DNA of 64,000 bases, taken from the NCBI GenBank assembly GCA_015067215.1, contig SVMW01000006.1, positions 1 to 64,000 on the forward strand, read 5' to 3'. Each line of letters begins with the position of its first letter. Positions within the stretch are counted from its first letter, which is position 1. The translations under genes were made by a program, and so were the position numbers. Shown one piece after another: positions 8,370 through 17,964 of the stretch. Origin of the DNA: Oscillospiraceae bacterium (lineage in GTDB: Bacteria > Bacillota > Clostridia > Oscillospirales > Ruminococcaceae). Below the pieces are notes generated by a model. That model worked only from the letters and a program-made list of their open reading frames with translations, made no database searches and had not been told where the DNA came from.

Positions 8370-9557
8370 ATGACAGAACAGAAAAACTATAAAAGAACAC
8401 TTGTTGCCTGTTATCTTGGCTTTGTAACACAGGCAATAACCGCAAATTTTGCACCATTGCTGTTTCTGACTTTCAGAAACAGCTACGATATTACACTTGA
8501 AAAACTTGCGATGATTCCGCTGGTGTTTTTCTTTACACAGATGATTGTCGACCTTGCCGCTACAAGATATGCTGACCGCATAGGGTACCGCAGATGCGTT
8601 GTTGCATCACAGGTGCTTGCAGCGGCAGGGCTTGTTATGCTGGCGGCTTTGCCTGATATATTTTCATCATCATTTGCAGGCATTCTGGTTGCAGTTGTGT
8701 TTTATGCCACAGGCAGCGGACTTATTGAAGTTCTGATAAGCCCTATAGTCGAAGCCTGTCCTTTTGAAAACAAGGAGGGCATGATGAGTCTGCTGCATTC
8801 CTTCTACTGCTGGGGTTCAATGGGGGTTATTCTGGGCTCCACCTTGTTTTTTACTGTATTCGGGGTGGAAAACTGGAAAATCCTTGCTGTAATATGGGCA
8901 CTGATACCGCTGTTCAACAGCTTTAACTTTATAAATTGCCCTATTGAACACCTTAACGGCGAAAGTGAAAATATGGCTGCAGGCAGACTGCTTAAAACAC
9001 CGGTGTTCTGGCTGATGATACTGCTTATGGTGTGTGCAGGTGCATCGGAACTTGCCATGGCACAGTGGGCATCTGCATTTACCGAATCTGCACTTGGGGT
9101 TTCAAAAATTGTGGGTGACCTTGCGGGCCCATGCATGTTTGCCGTATTTATGGGCACATCCCGCGCGCTATACGGAAAATTCAGCGGAAAGCTTGACCTT
9201 GTAAAAATTATGCTGGCCTGCGGAATAATGTGCGTAGTCTGCTACCTTATGGCATCTTTGTCGACTTTACCTGTGGTTGCTCTGGCAGGCTGTGCACTCT
9301 GCGGTATGGCGGTAAGCATTATGTGGCCGGGCACTATCAGCATCTCTGTGCAGAACTGCCCCGCAGGGGGAACTGCAATGTTTGCGTTTCTTGCAATGGC
9401 AGGGGACACAGGCGCAATGATTGCCCCTGCAATGGTGGGCACAATTTCCGAAATGGCAGGCGGCAATCTTAAAGCAGGGTTGCTTGCTGCAACAATTTTT
9501 CCTGTAATACTGGCTGCAGGCCTTACTGTATTGATGAAAATGAAAAAAACTGATTAA
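8370..9557 (+). CDS. MFS transporter
   Basis: 12-TM pattern, sugar/MFS-like 'SLLHSFYCWGSMGVILGSTLFF'. Confidence 0.85.
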   Translation: MTEQKNYKRTLVACYLGFVTQAITANFAPLLFLTFRNSYDITLEKLAMIPLVFFFTQMIVDLAATRYADRIGYRRCVVASQVLAAAGLVMLAALPDIFSSSFAGILVAVVFYATGSGLIEVLISPIVEACPFENKEGMMSLLHSFYCWGSMGVILGSTLFFTVFGVENWKILAVIWALIPLFNSFNFINCPIEHLNGESENMAAGRLLKTPVFWLMILLMVCAGASELAMAQWASAFTESALGVSKIVGDLAGPCMFAVFMGTSRALYGKFSGKLDLVKIMLACGIMCVVCYLMASLSTLPVVALAGCALCGMAVSIMWPGTISISVQNCPAGGTAMFAFLAMAGDTGAMIAPAMVGTISEMAGGNLKAGLLAATIFPVILAAGLTVLMKMKKTD

Positions 9558-9718
9558 AAAAGTTGATTTTTCTGATTTGCAGTACATATAAAGCTTTGTA
9601 CATACGGTGTTAAGCGGAATACTCACAGACAGCACTGCAGCAAGTGTGCAGACAGGGGTTTTTTAATATCAAATGATGTTGTATAATACTGATAACAATA
9701 ATTTAGGAGGCATACTAT

Positions 9719-10933
9719 ATGACTGTTTCCAGACTTATAATTGATCCACACACAAAAAAAGCATTGGACGCAGGTTTTGAGCAGGTGTTTGGCGGACAGC
9801 CACAGCGTTATTTTTCTGCTCCTGGCCGCACAGAAATAGGGGGTAACCACACCGACCATCAGCGCGGTAAAGTTCTTGCCGGTGCAGTAAACCTTGACAC
9901 CGTTGCAGCGGTATGTCCGAACGGTACAAATGTAATCCGCATTCAGTCCAAAGGTTATCCTATGAGTGTTGTGGACCTTTCCGATATGACGCCCGTTGAG
10001 TCGGAAATCAACACTACACCTGCGCTTATCCGCGGTGTTGCGGCGCGATTTACACAGCTTGGATGCAAGGTGGAAGGCTTTGACGCCTACTGTGAATCCA
10101 CAGTTCTTCCCGGTTCCGGCCTCAGTTCCTCTGCAGCTTATGAGGTGCTTATAGGCACAATTATAAACAATCTGTATTTTGGCGGCAAAGCAACTCAGCC
10201 TGAAATTGCAATGATCGGTCAGTATGCAGAAAATGTGTTCTTTGGCAAACCTTGCGGTCTTATGGACCAGACAGCATCTGCTGTAGGCAATCTTGTTACA
10301 ATTGATTTTTTTGAAAAGGACAACCCTGTTATTGAACCTGTAAACTTTGATTTTGCATCCTGCGGGCACGCTTTGTGCATTATCGATTCCGGTGCAGACC
10401 ACGCTGACCTTACAGACGAATATGCCGCTATACCCGGAGAAATCAAGTCAGTTGCAGCCTGTTTCGGCAAGGAAGTTCTGACACAGATTGACGAAAAGGA
10501 TTTTTACGGACATATCTCTTACCTCAGAGAAAAATGCGGTGACCGCGCTGTAATGCGCTGCATACATTTTTATCAGGAAAATGCACGTGTGTCACAGCAG
10601 GTGGCTGCCCTCCGGGAAGGCGATTTTGACAAATTTCTCAGTCTTATCAGACAGAGCGGGTATTCCTCGTGGATGTACCTGCAAAATGTTATTCCTGCAG
10701 GGTACAAGGCACATCAGGATGTGGCAGTAGCACTTGGCCTTGCCGAACATTACCTTGCAGGCCGCGGCGCTTACCGTGTTCACGGCGGCGGTTTTGCAGG
10801 CACAATTCAGGCTTTTGTACCTTATGATATTCTCGATTCCTTTGTTGAAGGCATGGACAGTGTTCTGGGCAAGGGTGCATGCCATGTACTCAGCATACGT
10901 CCCCAGGGCGGTGTTGAAATGGCGCTTGAATAA
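9719..10933 (+). CDS. galK: Galactokinase (GHMP kinase)
   Basis: 'APGRTEIGGNHTDHQRGKVLAGAVNLDTVA', 'STVLPGSGLSSSAAYEVLIG', 'YRVHGGGFAGTIQAFVP'. Confidence 0.88.
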   Translation: MTVSRLIIDPHTKKALDAGFEQVFGGQPQRYFSAPGRTEIGGNHTDHQRGKVLAGAVNLDTVAAVCPNGTNVIRIQSKGYPMSVVDLSDMTPVESEINTTPALIRGVAARFTQLGCKVEGFDAYCESTVLPGSGLSSSAAYEVLIGTIINNLYFGGKATQPEIAMIGQYAENVFFGKPCGLMDQTASAVGNLVTIDFFEKDNPVIEPVNFDFASCGHALCIIDSGADHADLTDEYAAIPGEIKSVAACFGKEVLTQIDEKDFYGHISYLREKCGDRAVMRCIHFYQENARVSQQVAALREGDFDKFLSLIRQSGYSSWMYLQNVIPAGYKAHQDVAVALGLAEHYLAGRGAYRVHGGGFAGTIQAFVPYDILDSFVEGMDSVLGKGACHVLSIRPQGGVEMALE

Positions 10934-10982
10934 TGGAAATTTAAGTTTATGCCGTATATCCTGATTTTTATGGGGTGATTTT

Positions 10983-11798
10983 GTGACTGAAAAGATATAT
11001 AAAACTTCACTGGGAGATATACATTACTGGGTGAATATCACAGATAAAAATGCGCTTACTCTGGTTTTTCTGCCGGGGCTGACAGCCGACCACCGTCTGT
11101 TTGAAAAGCAGATTGAATATTTTGAAGACAGATACAATATATTTGTGTGGGATGCCCCTGCCCACGGGGCTTCCTGGCCGTTCAGCTTTGATTTTGACCT
11201 TATGGACAAAGCAGAGTGGCTGGACGAAATTTTAACCTGTGAGGACATAAAATATCCTGTTATTGCGGGACAGTCCATGGGCGGTTATGTGGGGCAGGCA
11301 TACTCGCAGCTTTATCCTTCAAAGCTGAAAGGTTTTATATCAATCGACTCAGCACCTCTGCAGAGAAAATATGTGACAGCAGCGGAAATATGGCTGCTTA
11401 AAAAAATGGAGCCTGTATATTATTACTGGCCGTGGAAATCGCTGCTTAAATGGGGTACAAACGGTGTTGCAACATCCCCGTACGGCAGAAAACTTATGCA
11501 CGAAATTATGATGACCTATGACGGGGACAAAAAACGATATGCAAAAATATCGGGCCACGGCATGAAAATGCTTGCCGAAGCAATGGAAAAGGACCTTCCG
11601 TACAGAATTGAATGTCCCGCTTTGCTGATATGCGGTGAAAAGGATATGGCGGGTTCCTGTATAAGATACACCAAAGCATGGCACAGAAACACAGGTATAC
11701 CTGCAGAATGGATAAAAGGGGCAGGGCATAACAGCAATACCGACAGTCCACAGATTGTAAACAACCTGATTGAAAAATTTTTGTCCCGGCTGAACTGA
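10983..11798 (+). CDS. Alpha/beta hydrolase
   Basis: 'GQSMGGYVGQAY' nucleophile elbow; 'LICGEKD', 'GAGHNSNTD'. Confidence 0.88.
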   Translation: MTEKIYKTSLGDIHYWVNITDKNALTLVFLPGLTADHRLFEKQIEYFEDRYNIFVWDAPAHGASWPFSFDFDLMDKAEWLDEILTCEDIKYPVIAGQSMGGYVGQAYSQLYPSKLKGFISIDSAPLQRKYVTAAEIWLLKKMEPVYYYWPWKSLLKWGTNGVATSPYGRKLMHEIMMTYDGDKKRYAKISGHGMKMLAEAMEKDLPYRIECPALLICGEKDMAGSCIRYTKAWHRNTGIPAEWIKGAGHNSNTDSPQIVNNLIEKFLSRLN

Positions 11799-11839
11799 TA
11801 ATAATTTTAAGATTGTGTGACAATATAAAGAGGTTAACT

Positions 11840-12214
11840 ATGAACAACGAAAATATGACATTTGAATTCTGGGACAAATATATGCACCTTGAGGAAGAAG
11901 AACTCAGACTGTTCAACTTTGTGCTGCAGTTTGATTTCGGAGACGGCAACGCCGAGTATTCCTGTGAAGCCTTAAAAGCGGCTGACCTTGAGGTAAACCG
12001 GGTGCTGGGCTGCCTTAAATTTATTATCTGCGGCTACAACGACGGCAGACAAAACTATCTTGCTTTTCTTGATGTTGACGAAGAAGGTGGCGTGGGGTAC
12101 AACTTTTTCCATGATGGCAGTGAAGAACCTGTGGAGGTGGAAGATGCCGAAATTGTTGCAGCAAACATATATGCCATCGTAAGCGACTGTCTTGTGGAAA
12201 ATTTTGATAAGTAA
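11840..12214 (+). CDS. Hypothetical acidic small protein
   Basis: ORF with RBS aaagaggt; no family recognised. Confidence 0.65.
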   Translation: MNNENMTFEFWDKYMHLEEEELRLFNFVLQFDFGDGNAEYSCEALKAADLEVNRVLGCLKFIICGYNDGRQNYLAFLDVDEEGGVGYNFFHDGSEEPVEVEDAEIVAANIYAIVSDCLVENFDK

Positions 12215-12229
12215 TAAAATATAACAATA

Positions 12230-12270
12230 AAAAACAGACAACGGACAAAGTAACCCGGTGTCTGTTTTGT
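12230..12270. terminator. Bidirectional terminator
   Basis: AAAACAGACA...TGTCTGTTTTGTTTTT between convergent genes. Confidence 0.75.
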
Positions 12271-12292
12271 TTTTAACAGTGTTTTTTGTGTT

Positions 12293-13351
12293 TTATCTTC
12301 TGCCTGTTTCAATATATCCGTAATAGTCGTAATCTTCCTGGTTCATAAACAGGTAGTTGGTTTTGCCGTCGCGGTAGCTGTCGGTTATATCCTCTTCATC
12401 ATACCAGGTGACATCTATGTATACAGGCCCCTGCTCTGTTTCCACAACATTCCACGCGTGGTATCCAAGTTCGTAAGGGGCTTGCCCAAGACAGTACCAG
12501 CAGGCTATATCCTGCTGCTGACAGAGGTAATAAAAAGCCTGTGCATAGCCTTCGCACAGTGCAGTGCCGTTTACCAGTGCATCATAGGCCTGAAAGTTGT
12601 TGCCCATAGTTTCCATATCGTTGTCATATTCAACTGCCGAAGCTATAACAAAGGCGAAATACTGACATTTTTCCCAGTCGGTAAGATTATGCGGCATTTT
12701 GGCAATTATACGGCTGACAATACGGTCAAAAAGTCTTACTGCATCTTTTACCTTTTCCCTGTCATTGCAGGGGGAACTTATCCAGTCTCCCGGCAGATAA
12801 TATGCCGAACTGTAGGTATTGCCGCTTATCTTCATATCACAGTACAGCAGAAGATAAGGATAATCCAGTCTTACAGCATCATTTGCCGTCACAGCATAAT
12901 TGAACAAATCACCGGGAGCAAAACTGTTGTCAAAGCAGAAATCCTCAAAAGCAAAGGTTTTATCCACCATAATGTCGTACATTTGTAACGAAAGCGGGTC
13001 GGTTATACCGTCTCTTGCTTTGGGCCGCAGAGCGTAGTCGCATTTAAGAGCAGTATAAGGATATGTATCTTCTCTTACCGAGTTCATAAGTTCAACAGCC
13101 TGTTTTATGTACGGGTCAATTATTTCTGCAGCCTGCTGCTCTGTGCTGTCTGCAAAGGTTTCGTTTTCATCAAAAGATGTTGAATATCTGACAGTATTTT
13201 TCTGCGGCTGGTCATCGGGCATGGTTCTGTCGGTTCCGGAAAGGGAAATATCTGGGTAACTTTCTGATGGTGTATCGGTGCCGCTGCTGCAGCTGCAGAG
13301 GGTAAATGCCGTTGCAACGGCCAGAATACATATAAATATTTTTTTCAGCAT
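12293..13351 (-). CDS. Lipoprotein with transglutaminase-like domain
   Basis: Lipobox 'TLCSCSSG'; 'ALCEGYAQAFYYLC...GYHAWNVVETEQGPVYIDVTW' Cys-His-Asp triad pattern. Confidence 0.85.
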   Translation of the reverse strand: MLKKIFICILAVATAFTLCSCSSGTDTPSESYPDISLSGTDRTMPDDQPQKNTVRYSTSFDENETFADSTEQQAAEIIDPYIKQAVELMNSVREDTYPYTALKCDYALRPKARDGITDPLSLQMYDIMVDKTFAFEDFCFDNSFAPGDLFNYAVTANDAVRLDYPYLLLYCDMKISGNTYSSAYYLPGDWISSPCNDREKVKDAVRLFDRIVSRIIAKMPHNLTDWEKCQYFAFVIASAVEYDNDMETMGNNFQAYDALVNGTALCEGYAQAFYYLCQQQDIACWYCLGQAPYELGYHAWNVVETEQGPVYIDVTWYDEEDITDSYRDGKTNYLFMNQEDYDYYGYIETGRR

Positions 13352-13632
13352 TTCTGCTCCTTTCTGCCTTGCGTGCGGTATACAGCCGGCTTTGTGGTGT
13401 GCAAACGGTACACAGCATTACAGATGCTCTGCACAGAAAAACTTTAAACAGGTTTAATCTGAAAAATGCCTGAATATAATACAATATTATTATAAAATAG
13501 GGCGATTTTGCTGTCAACAAAACATATTTTATTTTAAATGTGACAATATTACATAAAAATAATCAGATATGTGGTAATATTAAAATATAAATTAAAACAG
13601 ATTTATGCCGAAAGTATGCAGGAGGTGCAGAT

Positions 13633-14379
13633 ATGAGACTGAAAGATAAAATTGCTGTAATAACAGGTGGCAGCCGCGGTATTGGTTTTGCTACAGCAGA
13701 AAAATTTCTGGCTGAAGGGGCGAAAGTTATAATAACAGCATCAAGCCAGGCATCTGCCGACAAGGCGGTTGCAAAGCTTAAGGAAAAATACCCTGACAGC
13801 GTGGTTGACGGTATTAGTCCTGACCTTTCAAAACTTGAAGAAGTCAAGGAAGCGTTTATGCTTGTCAGCATAAAATATGGCTGTATGGATATACTGGTGA
13901 ATAATGCAGGCATGAGCGAAAGCACACCTTTTATGGAATATACCGAAGAAACCTTTGACAAGGTTATGGACCTTAATGTAAAAGGTGTTTTCAATGCCAC
14001 AAGGGCGGCAATCAACTGCATGGTGGCAAAAGGCGGCGGAGTTATACTTTCAACATCGTCAATGGTAAGCATTTCGGGACAGCCAAGCGGCTTTGCCTAT
14101 CCTGCAAGCAAATTTGCAGTTAACGGAATGACAGTTTCCCTTGCAAGGGAACTCGGCCCTAAAAACATCCGTGTAAATGCGGTTGCACCGGGCATTATTG
14201 AAACCGATATGATGAAAGCGGTGCCGAAAGAAGTTATTGAACCGCTTACAAAACAGATTCCTCTGCGCCGCATAGGCAAACCTGAAGACATTGCAAATGC
14301 CTTTGTGTTCCTGGCAAGCGATGAGGCAAGTTATATTACAGGGGTTGTGCTGAGTGTTGACGGCATGGCAAGAACATAG
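13633..14379 (+). CDS. SDR family oxidoreductase (FabG-like)
   Basis: 'AVITGGSRGIGFATAEKF', 'NNAG', 'YPASKFA'. Confidence 0.92.
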   Translation: MRLKDKIAVITGGSRGIGFATAEKFLAEGAKVIITASSQASADKAVAKLKEKYPDSVVDGISPDLSKLEEVKEAFMLVSIKYGCMDILVNNAGMSESTPFMEYTEETFDKVMDLNVKGVFNATRAAINCMVAKGGGVILSTSSMVSISGQPSGFAYPASKFAVNGMTVSLARELGPKNIRVNAVAPGIIETDMMKAVPKEVIEPLTKQIPLRRIGKPEDIANAFVFLASDEASYITGVVLSVDGMART

Positions 14380-14453
14380 GTGATGTAGTCACTTTAAAAT
14401 ATCATAAAAAGGTATATAATATACTCAGTAAAAGACATAAGGGGGATATATCT

Positions 14454-14774
14454 ATGGCAGCTTTGAATATAAACGTTAATCAGTTTGAACAGCTTAAAAA
14501 ATCAGACAAACCTGTGCTGGTGGATTTCTGGGCACCGTGGTGCGGTTACTGCCGCAGAATAAGCCCTGTATATGATAAAATTGCCGATGCGTACAGCGAT
14601 GTACTTCATGTGGTAAAAATCAACGTTGATGAAGACGGCGGCCTGTCAGACAGTATGGGAATTGAAGTTATCCCTACACTTGTGCTTTTTAAAGACGGTG
14701 AAGTGGTTGCATCGGTTACTAATCCGCCATCCAAAGCAGCGATTGACAGTTTTATTGCCGAAAACATGGCATAG
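14454..14774 (+). CDS. trxA: Thioredoxin
   Basis: 'VLVDFWAPWCGYC' with WCGYC active site. Confidence 0.92.
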   Translation: MAALNINVNQFEQLKKSDKPVLVDFWAPWCGYCRRISPVYDKIADAYSDVLHVVKINVDEDGGLSDSMGIEVIPTLVLFKDGEVVASVTNPPSKAAIDSFIAENMA

Positions 14775-14784
14775 GAGATAAATT

Positions 14785-15705
14785 ATGACTAAAGTTTACG
14801 ATATGCTTATAATAGGCGGAGGCCCTGGCGGATACACAGCGGCACTTTATGCCGCAAGAGCGGGGCTTTCCGTTGCCGTGCTGGAAAAACTTTCCGCAGG
14901 CGGTCAGATGGCACTGACAAACCAGATAGACAACTACCCGGGTTTTGAAGAGGGAGTAGACGGCTTTGAACTTGCTGAAAAAATGCAGGCCCAGGCAGAA
15001 CGTTTTGGTGCACATACCGAATATGCCGAAGTATACGGAGCCGACCTTTTATCTGTACCCAAGGTTGTAAAAACCAGTGAAGGCGAATTTTTGGGCAGAA
15101 CTGTGGTTATTGCCACAGGTGCAAGCCCAAGGGAACTTGGCCTGCCTGAAGAACAGGCACTTATCGGCCGAGGTATTGCATACTGTGCAGCCTGTGACGG
15201 AATGTTCTATAAAGGTAAAAACGTTGTGGTTGTAGGCGGCGGCAACAGCGCCGCAGCAGATGCGCTGCTGTTAAGCCGCGTGGCAAAAAGCGTTGTTGTT
15301 GTTCACAGACGCGACAATTTAAGAGCGACAAAAGTTTATCATCAGCCACTTATGAATGCAGAAAATGTGGAATTTTGCTGGAACAGCACAGTTAAGGAAA
15401 TTCTCCATGGTGACAAGGTAAGCGGTGTTATCGTAAAAGATGTAAACAGCGGCGAAGAAAAACAGATATCCTGTGACGGTGTGTTTGTAAGCATCGGCCG
15501 CAAGCCTGCAACAGAACTGGTCAAGGGACAGCTGCCTCTGGATGCGGGCGGATATATAATTGCTGACGAAACCACCAAAACAGCCATAGACGGTGTTTTT
15601 GCAATTGGCGATGTACGCACAAAAATGCTGCGTCAGGTTGTAACCGCTGTGGCAGATGGTGCTGTGGCGGCACATATGGCAGAGGAATATCTGGCAGAAA
15701 ACTGA
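14785..15705 (+). CDS. trxB: Thioredoxin-disulfide reductase
   Basis: 'IIGGGPGGYTAALYAARAGLS', 'CAACDGMFYKGKNVVVVGGGNSAAADALLL'. Confidence 0.95.
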   Translation: MTKVYDMLIIGGGPGGYTAALYAARAGLSVAVLEKLSAGGQMALTNQIDNYPGFEEGVDGFELAEKMQAQAERFGAHTEYAEVYGADLLSVPKVVKTSEGEFLGRTVVIATGASPRELGLPEEQALIGRGIAYCAACDGMFYKGKNVVVVGGGNSAAADALLLSRVAKSVVVVHRRDNLRATKVYHQPLMNAENVEFCWNSTVKEILHGDKVSGVIVKDVNSGEEKQISCDGVFVSIGRKPATELVKGQLPLDAGGYIIADETTKTAIDGVFAIGDVRTKMLRQVVTAVADGAVAAHMAEEYLAEN

Positions 15706-15790
15706 ATTCAGTACAGTTAAATAAACAGCCCCGGGCATTGTCGTCAAGGTTGGCTGAATTAAAAATCATCATCTTAATACAATAAAACAA

Positions 15791-15914
15791 AATGTCATTC
15801 TGAGAGCAGTGAAGAAGCTTCTGCCCCCCTTGTGCAAAGAGAGGTGTCAGCAAAGCTGACGGAGGGATTGCTTATCCCGATAGATTCTTTGGTATAAATG
15901 CCTCAGAATGACAT
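15791..15914. repeat. GTCATTCTGAG inverted-repeat element, copy A (contains an extra nested block)
   Basis: AATGTCATTCTGAG...CTCAGAATGACAT ends. Confidence 0.85.
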
Positions 15915-16007
15915 ATTTTGTTGACTTAATGGTATTGAGTATGGTACTGTCCCTTTTTTATGCATAAATTTATGCGTACACGGTGACATAATAAGGACAA
16001 GACAAAA

Positions 16008-16241
16008 AAATGCACGGCAGCATGAGCGACCTCCCAACAAGAAAACATAAACCCAATTTTTAACACAAAAAGGCAGCTACGGCGTCATCAACACTTGCAT
16101 TACACAAAGTAGTGCTGCGTATTTCTTCCTTGTATCAGCACTCTTTGTGCAAAAATGGGCAAAAATGTACCCGCCAAATCACTTTACAGCGATTTGGCGG
16201 GTATTTATGTTTTCTTATCGGGAGGTTGCTGCCGTGCATTT
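16008..16241 (-). terminator. Intrinsic terminator of 16288-17580 gene, interrupted in its loop by the 204-bp element
   Basis: AAATGCACGGCAGC (16008-16021) / GCTGCCGTGCATTT (16228-16241), perfect 14-bp arms; minus-strand 3' side continues ATTTTTTT. Confidence 0.75.
16026..16229 (+). repeat. 204-bp imperfect palindromic (MITE-like or structured RNA) element, copy 1
   Basis: Ends GCGACCTCCC / GGGAGGTTGC; internal AAATCGCTG-type hairpin cccgccaaatcactttacagcgatttggcggg; homologous to 35735-35938. Confidence 0.88.
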
Positions 16242-16287
16242 GATTTTAATATATTTTTGCGGAATATATCCCCGCTGTTTTGCAAAA

Positions 16288-17580
16288 TCAAAGCTGTTCT
16301 GATTTTCTGGTTTTTCTTCTGCTGCGGCGTTTCAGTTTGTACAGCTCTTCGGTGGCAAGGCGCGCTTTTGTTACCGATACATTTTTTTCAGGCAGGCAGA
16401 AATAAGAAAATTCGTTGTCGCCGATGCCGATAACATCGCCCATCTCGTACCAGTAATAGTCGGAGTATAAAGTGTGGGTAAAAGCAGGGGACTGGCTGTA
16501 ATCCAGCTTGCCGTCCGCACCTGTAAGACGGAAACCGTTCTCGTTGTGGACAAGATGCCCTTTGCCTATTTTGCACACGCAGTCAAGGTTTACCTGCATA
16601 ATAATGTCAACATCGGTATCGATAAGATATGTGCCGTCTTCAATTTCCTTTCGTACACATTCCCTCTGCCAGCGGTACCAGTCAGGAATATGGGAATGTT
16701 CCGTTTTGCCTTCATTTGCAGCAAGCTGGCCGTATTCGTCCATTGTCCACTGTTTGCCGCAGCTGTGACAGGTCAGGTGAATGCCTTTGCCTTCCATCTG
16801 GTTTTCGCTGCCGCAGTGAGGGCATTTATACAGAATTCTGTGAAGCCCGTCTGCACGGAAAGGCACATCAATGGAAATTTTGTTGTCGCGCTGCCATGCA
16901 AAGTTGTCAAAGGAGAAAGCTTCTGCCAGCAAAGCATCAAGTTCTTCAACGGATTTTTCCTTGGTTTCCTCTGCTGTGGCAATGCATTTTACATGGGCAG
17001 ACACCTTTACATCGCGAATCTGAAGCATGTTGTACAGCGGGTCGCGGTGGAAAGCCCCCTGTGTGATAACCGTTACCACCGGTACACCAAGGCGTTTCAT
17101 AAGAATGCCAAGGTGTTCGGGCATTGCAGTTGCACAGCCGTCAAAGGAATAGCCGGCTTCAGGGTACATCAGCACACTTGTCCTGTTTTCCTTAAGCATA
17201 TATGAAATATCCTTGATAAGGGTCATATCAGGAACATATTTGTGTGTAGGTGTACAGCCGAGAAACCGCATCAGCTTGCCCAGAATGCCTGTCATTGCAT
17301 CAACAGATGTTACAATACCCATTCTTCTGGGATAAAAAATGCCGAAAGCAAGTTTCATATCGGTAAAGCTGGAATGGTTCATTAAAATCAGGCAGGGCTG
17401 GTCGCCTACAAGTTCCATGCGTTCGGTTGTGTATGAAAATTTTGTTTTACGGAATGTAGGTATGCAGGCAATACGCACAACTGCAGCAAGCAGACGGGAA
17501 GGCTTAAGCGGTGTTCTGTGGCGAAGCCTTGGTAAAGCCAGGGCCTGTTCGTAGGACATTTCTTTTGTGTTTATTTTCAT
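16288..17580 (-). CDS. PlsC-like acyltransferase fused to zinc ribbon and unique C-terminal domain
   Basis: 'LILMNHSSFTDMK' (HxxxxD-type), 'YPEAGYSFDG', then 'CPHCGSENQMEGKGIHLTCHSCGKQW'. Confidence 0.82.
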   Translation of the reverse strand: MKINTKEMSYEQALALPRLRHRTPLKPSRLLAAVVRIACIPTFRKTKFSYTTERMELVGDQPCLILMNHSSFTDMKLAFGIFYPRRMGIVTSVDAMTGILGKLMRFLGCTPTHKYVPDMTLIKDISYMLKENRTSVLMYPEAGYSFDGCATAMPEHLGILMKRLGVPVVTVITQGAFHRDPLYNMLQIRDVKVSAHVKCIATAEETKEKSVEELDALLAEAFSFDNFAWQRDNKISIDVPFRADGLHRILYKCPHCGSENQMEGKGIHLTCHSCGKQWTMDEYGQLAANEGKTEHSHIPDWYRWQRECVRKEIEDGTYLIDTDVDIIMQVNLDCVCKIGKGHLVHNENGFRLTGADGKLDYSQSPAFTHTLYSDYYWYEMGDVIGIGDNEFSYFCLPEKNVSVTKARLATEELYKLKRRSRRKTRKSEQL

Positions 17581-17823
17581 TGGTTTACCTTTGTTGTGTA
17601 GTGGTTTTAAGGGATTGTTTGTTATAAGGTCTGCGCTGAATATGTCGATAAATGTGAAGTTTCACAAATTTTACACACATATAATAACACACAATATATA
17701 TTTATAGCAACTTAATTATATCAGATTTATATTGAAAACAGGGCAGCGGAAAATTTTTGCCTGCAGGGCAGAAAGCAATGTGAGTATTGGGCAAGGTGGT
17801 TGGTTTATATAAATGTACATACA

Positions 17824-17857
17824 AAAACAGCAGCTGTACATCTGTGCAGCTGCTGTA
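17824..17857 (-). terminator. Terminator of 17965-18414 gene
   Basis: ACAGCAGCTG...CAGCTGCTGT followed on minus strand by TTTTTG. Confidence 0.75.
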
Positions 17858-17964
17858 AGTTTTGTTAAAGGTATGTGTTTCTGTTTTTACAGCTGTATAA
17901 AAAGCTGTTCAGTATATCCATAATAAATCCTTATATATTCAAAATATAATGAAATGGCTGTAAA

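Noticed and set aside
16155-16433. ORFs 16155-16433 and 35828-36037 share the peptide GKNVP..(S/T)LYS.L.GIYVFLSG
   Set aside because: The shared peptide is just translation of the 204-bp palindromic repeat; substitutions preserve hairpin pairing rather than protein, so not called as CDS.
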